From Cornus controversa (Eukaryota > Streptophyta > Magnoliopsida > Cornales > Cornaceae), in assembly GCA_026545225.1 (NCBI GenBank), contig CM048849.1:35031836-35095835 (forward strand): DNA of 64,000 nt, written 5' to 3'. Under the pieces are notes generated by a model. It was not told the origin of the DNA. It saw nothing but the letters and a program-made list of their open reading frames with translations, and did no database searches. Shown here piece after piece: positions 36,088 to 47,222 of the stretch; positions within the stretch are counted from its first letter, which is position 1, and every line of letters starts with the position of its first letter. The position numbers and the translations under genes were made by a program.

Positions 36088-39000
36088 ATGTGTAGGTTAT
36101 TTGATGAATATCGTTTAAACCTACATGGAGTTGATAAGTTTACTCATGCATGGGCCAAGGGCAAAATAGTCATAAAATGAGCTGAAAGGCATTCCACGTG
36201 TCTTTTCATGTTTAATTTACATGCAAGACTTGGAAACCGAAATAATAAATTAATTTCAATTATTCTTGCGTTTACATTTTTTTTTTTTTTTTTTGTTAAT
36301 ATTCTTTTTTTTTTTAAATAGTTATCGTTATATTTATGTAGATATTTCTTATCCATTTTATACTACAATTTTGTTACATAGGATCGAGATTGTAATATAT
36401 ATTGTGAATATGCCATTACTATATCTTAGTATCCTTCTTGTAATACACCCGGTATATTTACACTGGACGTAACGCAGATCTTTTTATATGAATGGGGTGT
36501 GCTCCATACAACGCATATAAATAATAAGACACTCAACTTTTATGATATTAGTGAAGGTGCATGGTTCCCACCATGACGGTCATGGTGGGGCTCACCCCAC
36601 TCACATAATGAGATTCATACTCGGAAAAAGTTGGACGATGTATCACCACCCAAAAAATAAATTTTTTTTTACTTAAGTCATTCAAGAAAAAAAGAAAAAA
36701 AAAAAAAAAGATGAACATTACATTTTGGTGACCATACATGTCTCAAATGTACCTAGCACCATGTGTGGATTTTGGTCTCCTTCTTAATAGAAGTTTGGCT
36801 GAACGTCACGTTTGTTATGTAGACCTACTTACAGTTGATGTGCATGTGTTTTTCTTTTTTTTAATAATAATCGTGCATGTTCTAATACTTCGTTATTTTT
36901 GGCAGCTCACTGAATATGGTGGCTTTCGTGAAGATAGTTAAGAAATTCGACAAGGTATGCTAAGCTGGTAACTATATATATATATATATATATACGTGTG
37001 TGTGTGTGTGTGTGTGTGTATCAGTACCACACAACCAAGAAATTGGCCATCAATTAATTAGGTTCATTTTAGGTAAAAAATGGTTTTTTCTCGTCAGTTT
37101 TTAGGTGGCAGTTTAGGTCATGACATACTCCTATATATTTGAAGTCACAATCTCCTCACCACGAGAAAGGTACAAGTACTCAACTGCCTCCCTATACTGA
37201 TCGCATGAATAGTGTGACACTAGCAACTATTTAACCTAAACTTCATTGTAACAAAAGTACTTTTCTCAAACATTTTCCCAAAAGCTTCCAAATTAGACTT
37301 AACTTCCATCGTCAAATGAACTTTAAAGTTAAGTTTCGGAACACCGGATCACCTCTAACTTGAAAAAAAATTGTTTACTCTCAATGCACAGTACACTAGG
37401 TGAATCACATTCGTTCGTGTAATACATGTTCAATGCACCCGGTGATTATCCAGTGTATTGTGCCTCGGAATAGACAACTTTTTTTTACTAAACAAGTTCT
37501 AATTTTAATTTCAAAATATTGATTTGAACTAAAGTTATGTTCGAGAGGATTAAATCCGCATCGTAGAATTGAAATTGTTATTTTCCATATTTAAGTTAGT
37601 AAGGATACTCTAGTTCTAATAAAAAACACATCTAATTAAGAGTAGTTATTAAGCTGATTTAGTACTAATTAATCATATGTATATTTTATCATGAACAGGT
37701 GTCAAACCAGCAAGCTTCCTCAAATTACCTGAAACTAGTGAAGAGATCGCATTTCATTAGTTCTGATAAGGTACTTTAATGTTATACATATATATATACA
37801 CTGATATAGTTCCTTATAATTTTGTGGCATCAAACAACAATATAACTTATTTATTTCTTTGAATACACTTTGTTGTGGAGTATTTTTGTAAGAATGAACA
37901 AAGGCTAAGATTTGGAGAATGGGTATTTTAGTTTTCTAATGCGCCATTATGTATATATTATATTGTTTTTGTGGTAATTAAGGTGGTTAATTTAATGGAC
38001 GAAGTGGAATCCTTATTCACAAAGCACTTTGCCAACAAGGACAGAAAAAAGGCAATGAAGTTTTTGAGACCACAGCAGCAGAAAGATTCTCACATGGTCA
38101 CCTTTTTTGTTGGTACTCTCTCTCTCTCTCTCTTGAATTTTTTTTTTTTTTTTTTTTTGTGTAATTCTGACCAAAAAAACACTCACTAACAAGAGCTTGT
38201 ACCTTCTATTTTAAAAATAAAATGATTAGACTTTAAAAAGAAAATGATTTGACGGGGAAAGTCCAACTGTTCCAATAGGGTAATTGTGAGTGGGAGACAT
38301 GGATCCAACGCTTATATCACCGCGTAGTCAGTGGTGAAACACACGTCTTCACTCACAATCATCTCATTTTGACAATCAGACATCCGACCTCCGTATCGGT
38401 AGTGCTCTTTTAAAAAAGTGAAAAAAATACTATTGAGATACACCCTTCGTTGATCTATACTTGATAATATGGTTTTGATGTTGCACTTACACAACTACAT
38501 AAGATGAGATCATGAACTTAGATTCTGTGTTGTCACAGCACCGTGTTATACATCACTGGACGGCCACGACCACTCACATGTGTGGCATGATCACATAACA
38601 CGAATGCGGCATGGCACGATTAATTAGAATAATGGGTTTGAGGCATATAAGTATAATATTGAGTCTAGACATGCATAATGCTAAGGTCGTGTTTGGAAGG
38701 ACGGAACTTGAGGAGATTTAGGTTGTAATATGGGCTTCTTGTTATTGCAGGGTTGTTTACAGGTTGTTTTGTGACACTATTTAGTGTATATGCAATATTG
38801 GCGCATTTGTGCGGCATGTTTACCCCTAAAACGGAAACAACTTATATGGAAACCGTCTATCCTATTTTCAGGTTCACTTTTCACTATTTTATATGCTAAT
38901 TACTCCTCAAATTAATGTTTTTTTGTTAATCTATTTTATTTTTCATATATTTATAATGATTGTATAGGGGTGGCAAATTGGGTGCTTTATGCGGGTTAAA

Positions 39001-42000
39001 AACGGATTGGATAAATATAAACTAATTAATTGACGGGTTAGTTGGGTTGAATATAAGTATCCATATTCAATGCATTTTCCTCGTAGAACAAAACGTGGAT
39101 TAAAGTTTCTCTTCTATCCAACCCCTCTCTTCGATCCCACTTCTCTCTCTCTTTTCCCTTTCTCTCTCTTCGATCCCCCCTCTCTCTCTCTCTCTTCCCC
39201 TTTCTCTCTCTTCGATCCAACCCTCTCTCTCATCCATCTCCTCTCTCTCTCTCTTCATTCCGCCCCTCACTCTTCTATATGCATGCCTTTATCTCTCTTT
39301 CTCTCTCCGTCTATGTGTGTGCGTATATATATATATATAGATATATGTGCATGTATGTATGTAGGTATGTATGTTTTACACACAGGGGATATGTTCTTTC
39401 ATTGGGAGCAATTTACGCCCAATGAAAGAACATACCCCTATTTCGAGCCCAGTCAAAAATAAAAAAAAATTCACAAAAATACAGATATTTTATTTTATTT
39501 TTAAGTTTAAGCAAGTTGTCAAGTTGTATTGAATGTGTAAAATAAAAAATTAATATTATTTACAATTTAAATAGGGAGCTAATATTCTTCTTTCCTTTAC
39601 AATCAAATTACACAAGAGTCCTTACATGATATAATGCTTGGTTCTTATACTTAAAATGACATAATGGCCCTTCTCTTTAAAATTTAGCATATTAGTAGTG
39701 ACATAATATAGGAAGCTTACCTTGAAGGTTAAAAAATTATGTGATTAAGATCAAAAGTATTTGAGTTGGAAGAAAATTTTATATCAAACTATTTGAGAGA
39801 AAACATTAATGTAAACCAATTTCTACAATAAACCGTAATCTTTAATTGATTTTTTTTCTTTTTTTGCGAAAGATATGTTTAATTAAATTGAAAATTAAAG
39901 AATATCCTCGTTTTATTTAAATAGAAATTCTGAAAGCTTGCTTGATTTAAAAAAGGACTTTTAAAAAGTATATTATTATGCGATTCAATTACCTACTTCT
40001 AAGTTTTAAGTAGTATATAATATAGTGTAGTGTGTAAATATATTATATAAATTTGTAAAGGTTGAGATTTAAAACAAAACAAAACAAAAAGAACCCTGAT
40101 TTTAATATAAAAGGACACTTATGCAAAAGCTTATTACAAGTGAATATAAATGCATGATACACACATAAATCTTTGAAGAGGTTGGTGTTGTGGTGCATTA
40201 AACATCAGTATCGGTTGTCACTGTTGTAACTAATCGAGTCAAATATGGATTGACTCGACTCATATTCAACCAACACATATTTGACCTGTTACAAAGAGGT
40301 TGAATGTGAGTCACAACTCATATTTAACCCGTCCATATTTGATCCAGTTTAAACCCGCCTAATTTGTTAGCCCTTGTATTGTTCATGAAGTATATGAAAG
40401 AAAGAACTAGTATGAATTGTTGTCATATGTGAGGCTGTGCAGCAACCAACCGACAGAGAAAAGTAGGATCCTTGGGGCACCTTGACTTTCAAATTATTAT
40501 GAGCAAAACACCAAGTTACAGTTATCTGCTTAGTGAAGTAAGTTTGCACATCACCTACAAACCACATTGATTTGTGGGCTACAACTCAGATGAGTTGGAT
40601 AGATTAGAGGTACAATTCGAGAATGTTCAATCTTATTCCAACTCAAATACAATTCTTAATCTGAACTACTTAACTCCAGCCTAATTCATTCTTAAAATTT
40701 TATACTCTGAGTTGAATTCAAGTTTGCGACTCGAGTTGATATTTCAGATTAAAACGTCGAGTTAGTTCGGGTTCACGAATATATATTACAAACTCGGGGT
40801 TGAGATTTTGGAAGGAAATGATAAAGATATGTTGTGGTACATGAATATATATTGAAAACTACCTATCAATATGCAAGCAATACAAATACAAATATATATA
40901 TACACACACACACATATATAACAAATAATTTACATATATATTACATATAATCGGGTTCACAAATTGGATTCTTCAAATTAACTAATTATAGACGAGTTCG
41001 GGTTGGGTTTCAGGTTGCCCAACATATGACCTGAGCCCAGACCCAAATAAATTTGGTTTTTTTTTTTTCAATCTAGGCCCAAATCAAATTTCAAATAATA
41101 TTGTCCAAATCGAAAAAAATTTAGATTGGACCCAGATTAGCCTGCTAAGTTGCAGCCCTACATTTTCTTTGAGGCTGAGTTAAGGTCATAAGTTAATGTT
41201 TGGAAATAAAAAAATAAAATAAAAAACATTGTTCACGCTTAGAGGGGTAGGAGTAAATTTGGAACAACATATATGCCTGAAAGAGCCATTTCACTTACTT
41301 CTCAAGTTTTATGCCTTCTAAATATGAGTTTAGATTTTCCATGATAACAACCAAACTACACAATTCTCTAAATTCACTACTGGGTTATAACTTAATTACT
41401 AAGAACATTGAAGACATTCGTCAGTCATTAGAACAGGGGTTAATATATATATATATATCCTTTTTGGGATTTTTCCTCACATTATTTCTCATGATCTCAG
41501 TATAATTTTTTGGTCACATACACATAAGTTATTGCTATACTAAAATCAAGATGGGTGCAATATGTGCAGTATGTTTGCCTTGCTAAGCTTGCACTTGTTC
41601 ATGTATGGTTGCAATCTCTTCATGTGGAAGAGCACAAGGATCAATTACAACTTCATATTCGAATTCCAGCCCAACACTGCTGTCAAGTACAGAGATGCCT
41701 TCCTCATCTGCACATCTCTCATGACCGCCGTGGTCGGGGCCATGGTCATCCATCTCATCTTATTGTCCAGTGGTTTTTCACCGCGACAAGTTGATGCCAT
41801 TCCCGGAATTCTCTTTCTGGTTAGTTCCCAGTTACCTTCATGTTGCGTTGCGTTTAAGAGCACCAAATCGACACATTGAAATTAGAATCGGAAGAAATTA
41901 GTTTAAGCTCTGAAGCTGATTCGGTGCACCCAAACATGACTTTATTGTCGTTATAGCTTTGGTTCCACAATTCAGCCATCATTTCATGGAAAACATATAT

Positions 42001-43281
42001 ATATATATATGAAATGGCAAAAAAAATTCTTGACCTTGATTTCTACTGTATAAACTTGTACAGATTGTCCTCCGTGAGGCATTTGGATTAATATAGAGGT
42101 CTTGATGCAAACAGTGATAGGGTAACTTGTACAGAGGCACACTCTTATCAATGACATTCCTTAGAAAAGCTACAGAACAATTCATGATACGTCATTCAAA
42201 TTTGTAGTTCTAAGCTTGTTTATTTTCCAGAGAAATTAAGGGCCAGTTTGGTTCAGTTTTTCTAAAAATATTTTTCTGTTTTATTAGAAATGAAAATAAA
42301 AAAAACTATACACAATCTGTTTGGTTGACGGTTTCTATAAACTCTTTTACATTCCATCTTCAGCTTTTCATTACTCTGCTCATATGTCCATTGAACATCT
42401 TCTATCGCTCAACCCGATATTGCTTCCTTCGGATAATTCGCAACATAGTCTGTTCCCCATTCTACAAGGTAAATTCTAAACCCTAAAAATCTACAGTTAA
42501 GGTACACAAGTGATGTACAACATAGCAAGTAAAACATGTTTTTCGTTTCGAATATGTGCACACAGGTTTTGATGGTAGATTTCTTTATGGCTGACCAACT
42601 CACTAGCCAGGTAAACAATCTTACCCAGAGACAACCTTAAAAACTTACTAGTCAGTTCTAAATTCACCCCCTTCTGATTCATTATCTTTCATTGTTTTGT
42701 CGATAGATTCCATTGCTGAGGCACATTGAATCCGCATCCTGCTATTTCCTAGCTGGAAATTTCAAGACACACCGATATGAAACCTGCAAGAACGGAAAGC
42801 TATACAGAGAGCTTGCATATGTCATCTCTTTCGCACCATACTACTGGCGCGCCATGCAGGTAAGATCTCATTTTGCTCAACAGATTGTGAAAAACAAGTA
42901 TTCAAAATGAGCAGGAATTGCAATCAAAATAAGGTTTTTTGTGGATTTTGTATATATCTGATCCAACTAAACAGTGGCTTTTGATGTAACTTTCAAGTGT
43001 GCAAGAAGATGGTTTGATGAATGTGACATGGACCACCTGGCTAACTTGGGGAAGTATGTTTCGGCCATGGTTGCAGCCGGGGCGAGGTTAACATATGCTA
43101 GGCAGCCCACTCAGTTATGGATGATCATAGTCTTGGTCACTTCACTGGTGGCCACAGTTTATCAGTTGTACTGGGATTTTGTCAAGGATTGGGGGCTTTT
43201 CAACCCAAAATCTAAAAATCCATGGCTTAGAGAAGAACTTGTTCTAAAGAACAAAAGCATCTACTACATTTCCATCGTAAG

Positions 43282-43323
<42 letters not shown>

Positions 43324-43952
43324 AATATATATATATATATATATAGAATTCTGAACAGGGAGAATTCAAATTGTAGGCCTTCAATTTTGTCCTCCGAGTA
43401 GCCTGGGTAGAAACAGTGATGCGATTCAATGTTGGAGTATTCGAGTCAAGGTTGCTGGATTTTTCACTTGCTTCACTGGAGGTTATCAGACGTGGGCATT
43501 GGAATTTCTACAGGTACTTTCAGTATAGCACATAAAAATGACAAGTATAATAGAAGTATCATAGTATGTATCTATAGTACTTCCTCTAAGCTAACACAAC
43601 ATGATCTAGCTTGCAAATAGCTTTATCTGTAACAAGTTTTAACTGCTATACACATATCACATAAAATTTTAATTTTAATGACCATGTCTAATCATCATTA
43701 GAGATATAAACACATAGGATATATAGCCTAAATGAAAACCAGCATGTGAAAGGAGGTGTACATATATTAAACTTAGAACCTAGATATGATCTGATCAAAC
43801 AAGTTGGAGTATATGAGCATATGAAGCTTCCAGCTTTGACAATTAAGCTGTGATTAAACAGGTTGGAGAATGAACATCTAAACAATGTTGGAAAGTTTAG
43901 GGCAGTGAAGACAGTTCCTTTACCATTCCGCGAGACAGATTCTGATGGCTGA
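32226..43952 (+). CDS. PHO1: PHO1-type phosphate exporter (SPX and EXS domains), 15 exons
   Basis: PHO1 exports inorganic phosphate from root stele cells to the xylem and acts largely at the Golgi/trans-Golgi membranes. Exons: 32226-32462, 33413-33526, 33627-33843, 35586-35928, 36906-36954, 37699-37770, 37983-38112, 38751-38871, 41570-41819, 42364-42468, 42566-42610, 42707-42859, 42998-43276, 43377-43513, 43862-43952. All introns are GT..AG and the phases join to 780 codons plus TGA; Arabidopsis PHO1 has about 782. The SPX domain (residues 1 to about 345) has [27 protein letters not shown] and VKIVKKFDK, with the Tyr23, Lys27 and KKFDK residues used for inositol pyrophosphate binding. Membrane segments begin near residue 388. 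The C-terminal EXS domain includes [27 protein letters not shown] and RRGHWNFYR motifs. Exon 2 encodes an acidic run (five Asp, eight Glu). Orthology to PHO1 rather than a PHO1;H paralogue is inferred from length and near-identity of the ends. Confidence 0.96.
33341..33368. repeat. (AT)n microsatellite in PHO1 intron 1
   Basis: A pure AT dinucleotide tract lies about 45 bp before the exon 2 acceptor. Similar tracts sit in PHO1 introns 2 (33558-33590), 3 (35081-35131), 4 (36024-36045, then (GA)n to 36085), 5 (36972-37020, (AT)n then (GT)n) and 13 ((CT)n then (AT)n, 43281-43345). Confidence 0.9.
33975..34290. repeat. Degenerate minisatellite in PHO1 intron 3
   Basis: Four units begin GGATGATGGTGGTG or TGGTGATGGTGGT at 33975, 34058, 34131 and 34197, a period of about 66-83 bp. 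Each unit continues with ACTTCATAATTCACC and CACATAAAATTCCAC-like words. It lies wholly inside intron 3 (33844-35585). Confidence 0.75.
36567..36589. repeat. Perfect short hairpin in PHO1 intron 4
   Basis: CCCACCATGAC and GTCATGGTGGG form 11-bp complementary arms around a single G. The arms are GC-rich in an otherwise AT-rich intron. No protein or RNA family is recognised. Confidence 0.7.
38966..40373. mobile_element. TIR transposon inserted in PHO1 intron 8
   Basis: The left end AGGGGTGGCAAATTGGG and the right end AATTTGTTAGCCC are roughly inverted. Both subterminal zones carry CGGGTTAAA-like words in opposite orientation. The direct repeat TTGTAT flanks it (38960-38965 and 40374-40379). 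AGGGGTGGCAA ends are common in small plant DNA elements. No transposase is seen. It contains CT-rich microsatellites (39130-39260) and a long hairpin (39385-39438). It accounts for about half of the 2.7-kb intron 8. Confidence 0.6.
39385..39438. repeat. 21-bp-stem hairpin inside the intron 8 insert
   Basis: GGGATATGTTCTTTCATTGGG (39386-39406) pairs with CCCAATGAAAGAACATACCCC (39418-39438), with one A/C or G/T mismatch and an 11-nt loop. It would form in both DNA strands and in the PHO1 pre-mRNA. Confidence 0.85.
40380..41569. other. Remainder of PHO1 intron 8
   Basis: Intronic AT-rich DNA. GAGTTCGGGTTGGGTTTCAGG-like and CCCAGACCCAAATAAATTTGG-like words at 40980-41060 suggest another small element of the same broad sort, but its ends are not clear. 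An (AC)n/(AT)n stretch lies near 40893-40918. Confidence 0.4.
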
Positions 43953-44280
43953 AATCTGAGCTTGTACAGAGACTGTCCCCACAGACTGGCCAACAGGAAG
44001 AGGCGTGCAATACTTTCTGCCACCAAATATAGCTTGAAGCGATCCACATTGATTATGACATCGAGACATCTCGATCATCATTCATCAATTGATCGATCCA
44101 ACTAAAAAAGCAAGCCGTAAGGATCCTGATGTAACCAAGGCATGCATTGGAAGATGCTTGGTGTCTTGTAAATTTGGGCATTTCTAACTTGAATTTAATG
44201 ATGAAAATGTGTATCTGTAATTCTGAACTTTTTGTTCTGGTGTTGAATATAAATAACATTTGCTAACCAGAAAATTTAAT
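43953..44280 (+). other. PHO1: PHO1 3' untranslated region
   Basis: Sequence after the TGA. A possible polyadenylation signal is AATATAAATAAC near 44246-44257, and AATAAA-like words continue to 44290. The true end cannot be set without transcript data. Confidence 0.5.
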
Positions 44281-44636
44281 TTCACAAATAAACATAATAA
44301 TGAATCTCCGTTATGCTGAATTTAAAGTTATAGTGGCAACTACACAAACTACAGTTTAAATTGGATGAGTTTATCTAAACTCTTTACTATATGCAGAGAA
44401 AAATGTTAGTCCTACAACTCTAGAATGCCACAAGTGCATCAACTCCAAGAGGGGTTCACGGCATTTCTAACCAAATGAAAGACATAATTATTTGAACTTG
44501 ACATGAAAAACAAAAATGATGGCTATAACATAATCATGTAAAAATTCTATTCTGGTTTTCCTTTTTAAAACCAAAAGATAGATGTATAATAAACCTCTTT
44601 ATATCACTTGGTCCAAGGCTTTAACTCTAACCTCAA

Positions 44637-44915
44637 CAAATAAGGCTTCCAGAGTGTTGAACATGCATAGGTATTCAGTATATATTTAACTATTTAAGTC
44701 ATGGTAATTGGTACTGAGCAGTACAGGTTCTCAGCTTCTTAGTTCAAGTATTCATATTGGCTGGAACAAAAACTACAAGTTTCGAAGCTCGAAATTGTTT
44801 CTAATTCATCCAAAACATGTTCGAAGGTTTTCAAATAGAATAATAATCGGAAAACATTTCAAAGCCTATATAAAGGGTCTTAAGGTTTCAAAACTATCAG
44901 AGTGACCTTAACACT
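44637..44915 (+). repeat. Direct repeat copy 1 with TATA-like box (probable LTR U3/R)
   Basis: The segment AATAAGGCTTCCAGAGTGTT to CCTTAACACTCTCTC is repeated at about 46457-46722. Both copies hold CCTATATAAAGGGTCT followed by an ACACTCTC run, which looks like a promoter and start region. Between the copies, at about 46110-46452, the DNA resembles the 3' part of gypsy LTRs (GCTCACCCCATTATTTATTT, then a GGGGGCGTGACA terminus). Copy 1 is thus probably the 5' part of an LTR ending at 46452. Confidence 0.6.
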
Positions 44916-46452
44916 CTCTCTCAAACACAAACTACTGAGGGATTTAAGCATATTTGTGAGAGATTTTATTTCTTTTACAGACAAAGCTTGAGAGAATTGT
45001 CAAGAGAACCTTAGAATTGTGTGAATATTCAAACTGTTCTAGAGCTTGGTTGAAGATTTTTGAGATGAACTAGCGATAGAGCATCAATCGTAGAATATTT
45101 CACACTTTCTCCTGAGTTGTTCTTGGGAATGGTTGACTAACTATCACTGCTGAAGAAGTGTATCAATAGGAGTGATTGCACTGATGTGGAATAGCAACAA
45201 GTTGGTGATTTCAGAGTGAAGCATGACTAATGACCAACTGGGAATAAAGTATATCAATAAAGAAATTGGCTAATGATTCTAGGGACAGGAGTCTTAAACT
45301 AACATGGTCACATTGTACTCTTCTTTTTAATAGCATACTGAGTAAGCTAAAAAGCTAAAGCAATTAATTGGGGAAGCACTCAAACCTCGCATTTTATGAA
45401 TGATTTAGGTTATATTAATTTTACGGTGCATTTAGTTGAGTGGAACAAGCATGTATGAGATTTAATTTGAAGAATTCATATAGTAAATATGATAAATCTT
45501 TATTGATGATGATGAAACAGTGTTTGAGTGCACTGAGTACTCGTGAATAGTTCTCAAATTGATGAGGATTTACAAGTTAGAACAGAATATGTATGCTTAC
45601 ACACACGTATATACATGAACCTTGTATAACATAAATAGACAAATGGGGATCACATGTAATCAAAGGGAATTGAGGAATCAATTACAGTAGTAAGTGGTTC
45701 TGGTGTGGTACTCTAAATTGTCATGATTAATTGTATTTCATATCTGTATTTGATGAGTGTTGAAGTGTGTTCACGGTGGGTTGCAATCTGGGCCATGGTT
45801 TGAAGGTTTTTCGCATTCTTCTTGTAGATTGTTGTTTTGATGATTGATTGGGTTAGTTTTTTTTAGTGGTTGTGGCAGATTTGAAGGGATTAGGTAGTAC
45901 TATAAAAACTCTAGAATTATATGTTTTGCTAGTAGCCAAGTCGGGTCAATATTTGGGTGATGTCTGTTTCTAACATAGATGTATATATGGAGAATCAAGT
46001 TATATGGAAGTTTTGTGGATTAAGTGGGGCTTTTAAAGGTTAAGATTCCATGGCAGATCAGTAGGTCGGCTATTTATGGGAATATAAGCAGGGTCAATTT
46101 GCTAAGCAGTGATTGTGTTTAGCAAATTTATTGCTGAGCTTGTGAGCTCACCCCATTATTTATTTTGCAAGTACCCGTTGATGGAGACACGTGTTAGAGA
46201 GATGAACACTACATGTATATTCCTGTCTAGAGTTGTTTTCTTATGTTTAAAGTTGATATTTATGCAATGAGGACTGTACTTTTGGATGGAGTTTTGTATA
46301 GTTGGTCTTGACATTGCAACTTGTGTTGCAATGATCTAAATACTGGTTGGAGAGTAGTGTATTTAGTGACATCGGGGCTGTTGCAAGTAAGTCCCGCTCC
46401 AAATTTAAGTATGGGACGAGAGTTCCCTGTATTTAAATTTGGGGGCGTGACA
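44916..46452 (+). mobile_element. Probable body of a gypsy-type LTR
   Basis: The end TTTGGGGGCGTGACA (46438-46452) matches the 3' termini of the other gypsy LTRs in this window (GGGGCGTGACA). No coding domain is present. The LTR start was not found: no TG with a matching target duplication was seen near 44.5 kb. The next bases begin a second copy of the LTR-like segment. Confidence 0.5.
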
Positions 46453-46722
46453 CCACAAATAAGGCTTGCAGAGTGTTGAACACGCACAGGTACATATTTA
46501 AGTAATGGTACTGAAACATACTGGTACAAAAATTATATTGGCTGGAACAAAAATTACAAGTTTCTAAGCGCAAAATTGTTTGTAATTCATCCAAAACATG
46601 TTCAAAGGTTTTCAAATAGAATTATAATTGGAAAACATTTCAAAGCCTATATAAAGGGTCTCAAGGTTTCAAAAACATCAGGAGAAAAGAGGAGACCTTA
46701 ACACTCTCTCACACACACAAAA
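46453..46722 (+). repeat. Direct repeat copy 2 abutting the LTR terminus
   Basis: It starts CCACAAATAAGGCTTGCAG directly after GTGACA and runs to CTTAACACTCTCTCACAC. Compared with copy 1 it has several small deletions near 46495-46530. It contains CCTATATAAAGGGTCT. This is a partial second LTR in tandem, or a host segment duplicated by the insertion. Confidence 0.6.
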
Positions 46723-47222
46723 TTGAGTCTTTATTGAGAACAACTTCCATAAAAGCATTCAATTGAATTAATTTCAAGTTGTCTTCTTTGTTCTCTGATG
46801 ACATAAAACTATATTTTCTTCTTTGTTTTCAGCGAGACAGGCCCCTTGTACTTGCTACAACAAGGTACCAGATTTAACCATGCCCATTCCTCATGAAAGG
46901 GAGGGGAAACGTTAACCAATCATGGCCAAGGGCTTACCTAAGAAATATATGCATTCAAATACAAAACCCAGGATCAAATACAAATCATTTCTTTAGCCTT
47001 CATCTTTCTGGTAAACTTACACCTGCCCTTCATTTTTCTAATTTTGACATATTGTATGACACAGTAGCAGCTAACAATGCACATCCATTTTCTATTACAA
47101 TAAATAGCAATATTACTTCAATTTCTCACACAGCATGCAATACAAACAAAACATAAACAGCAGCAATTTTCATGCTAATGGTCCACTATTTCAACAAAAT
47201 ATGTCTCAACCATAAATGATGC
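46723..47222 (-). other. 3' region of the WD40-like gene
   Basis: AT-rich DNA downstream of the minus-strand stop codon at 47223-47225. It probably holds the 3' untranslated region. No other gene is seen. Confidence 0.5.

Noticed and set aside
39070..39462. 130-codon plus-strand frame rich in Ser, Leu and Phe
   Set aside because: It is produced by CT-rich microsatellites inside the intron 8 insert. It has no motif and ends in the hairpin.
45000..46100. Possible extra gene between PHO1 and the WD40-like gene
   Set aside because: No frame over about 60 codons and no splice-linked exons. The sequence looks like LTR leader DNA.
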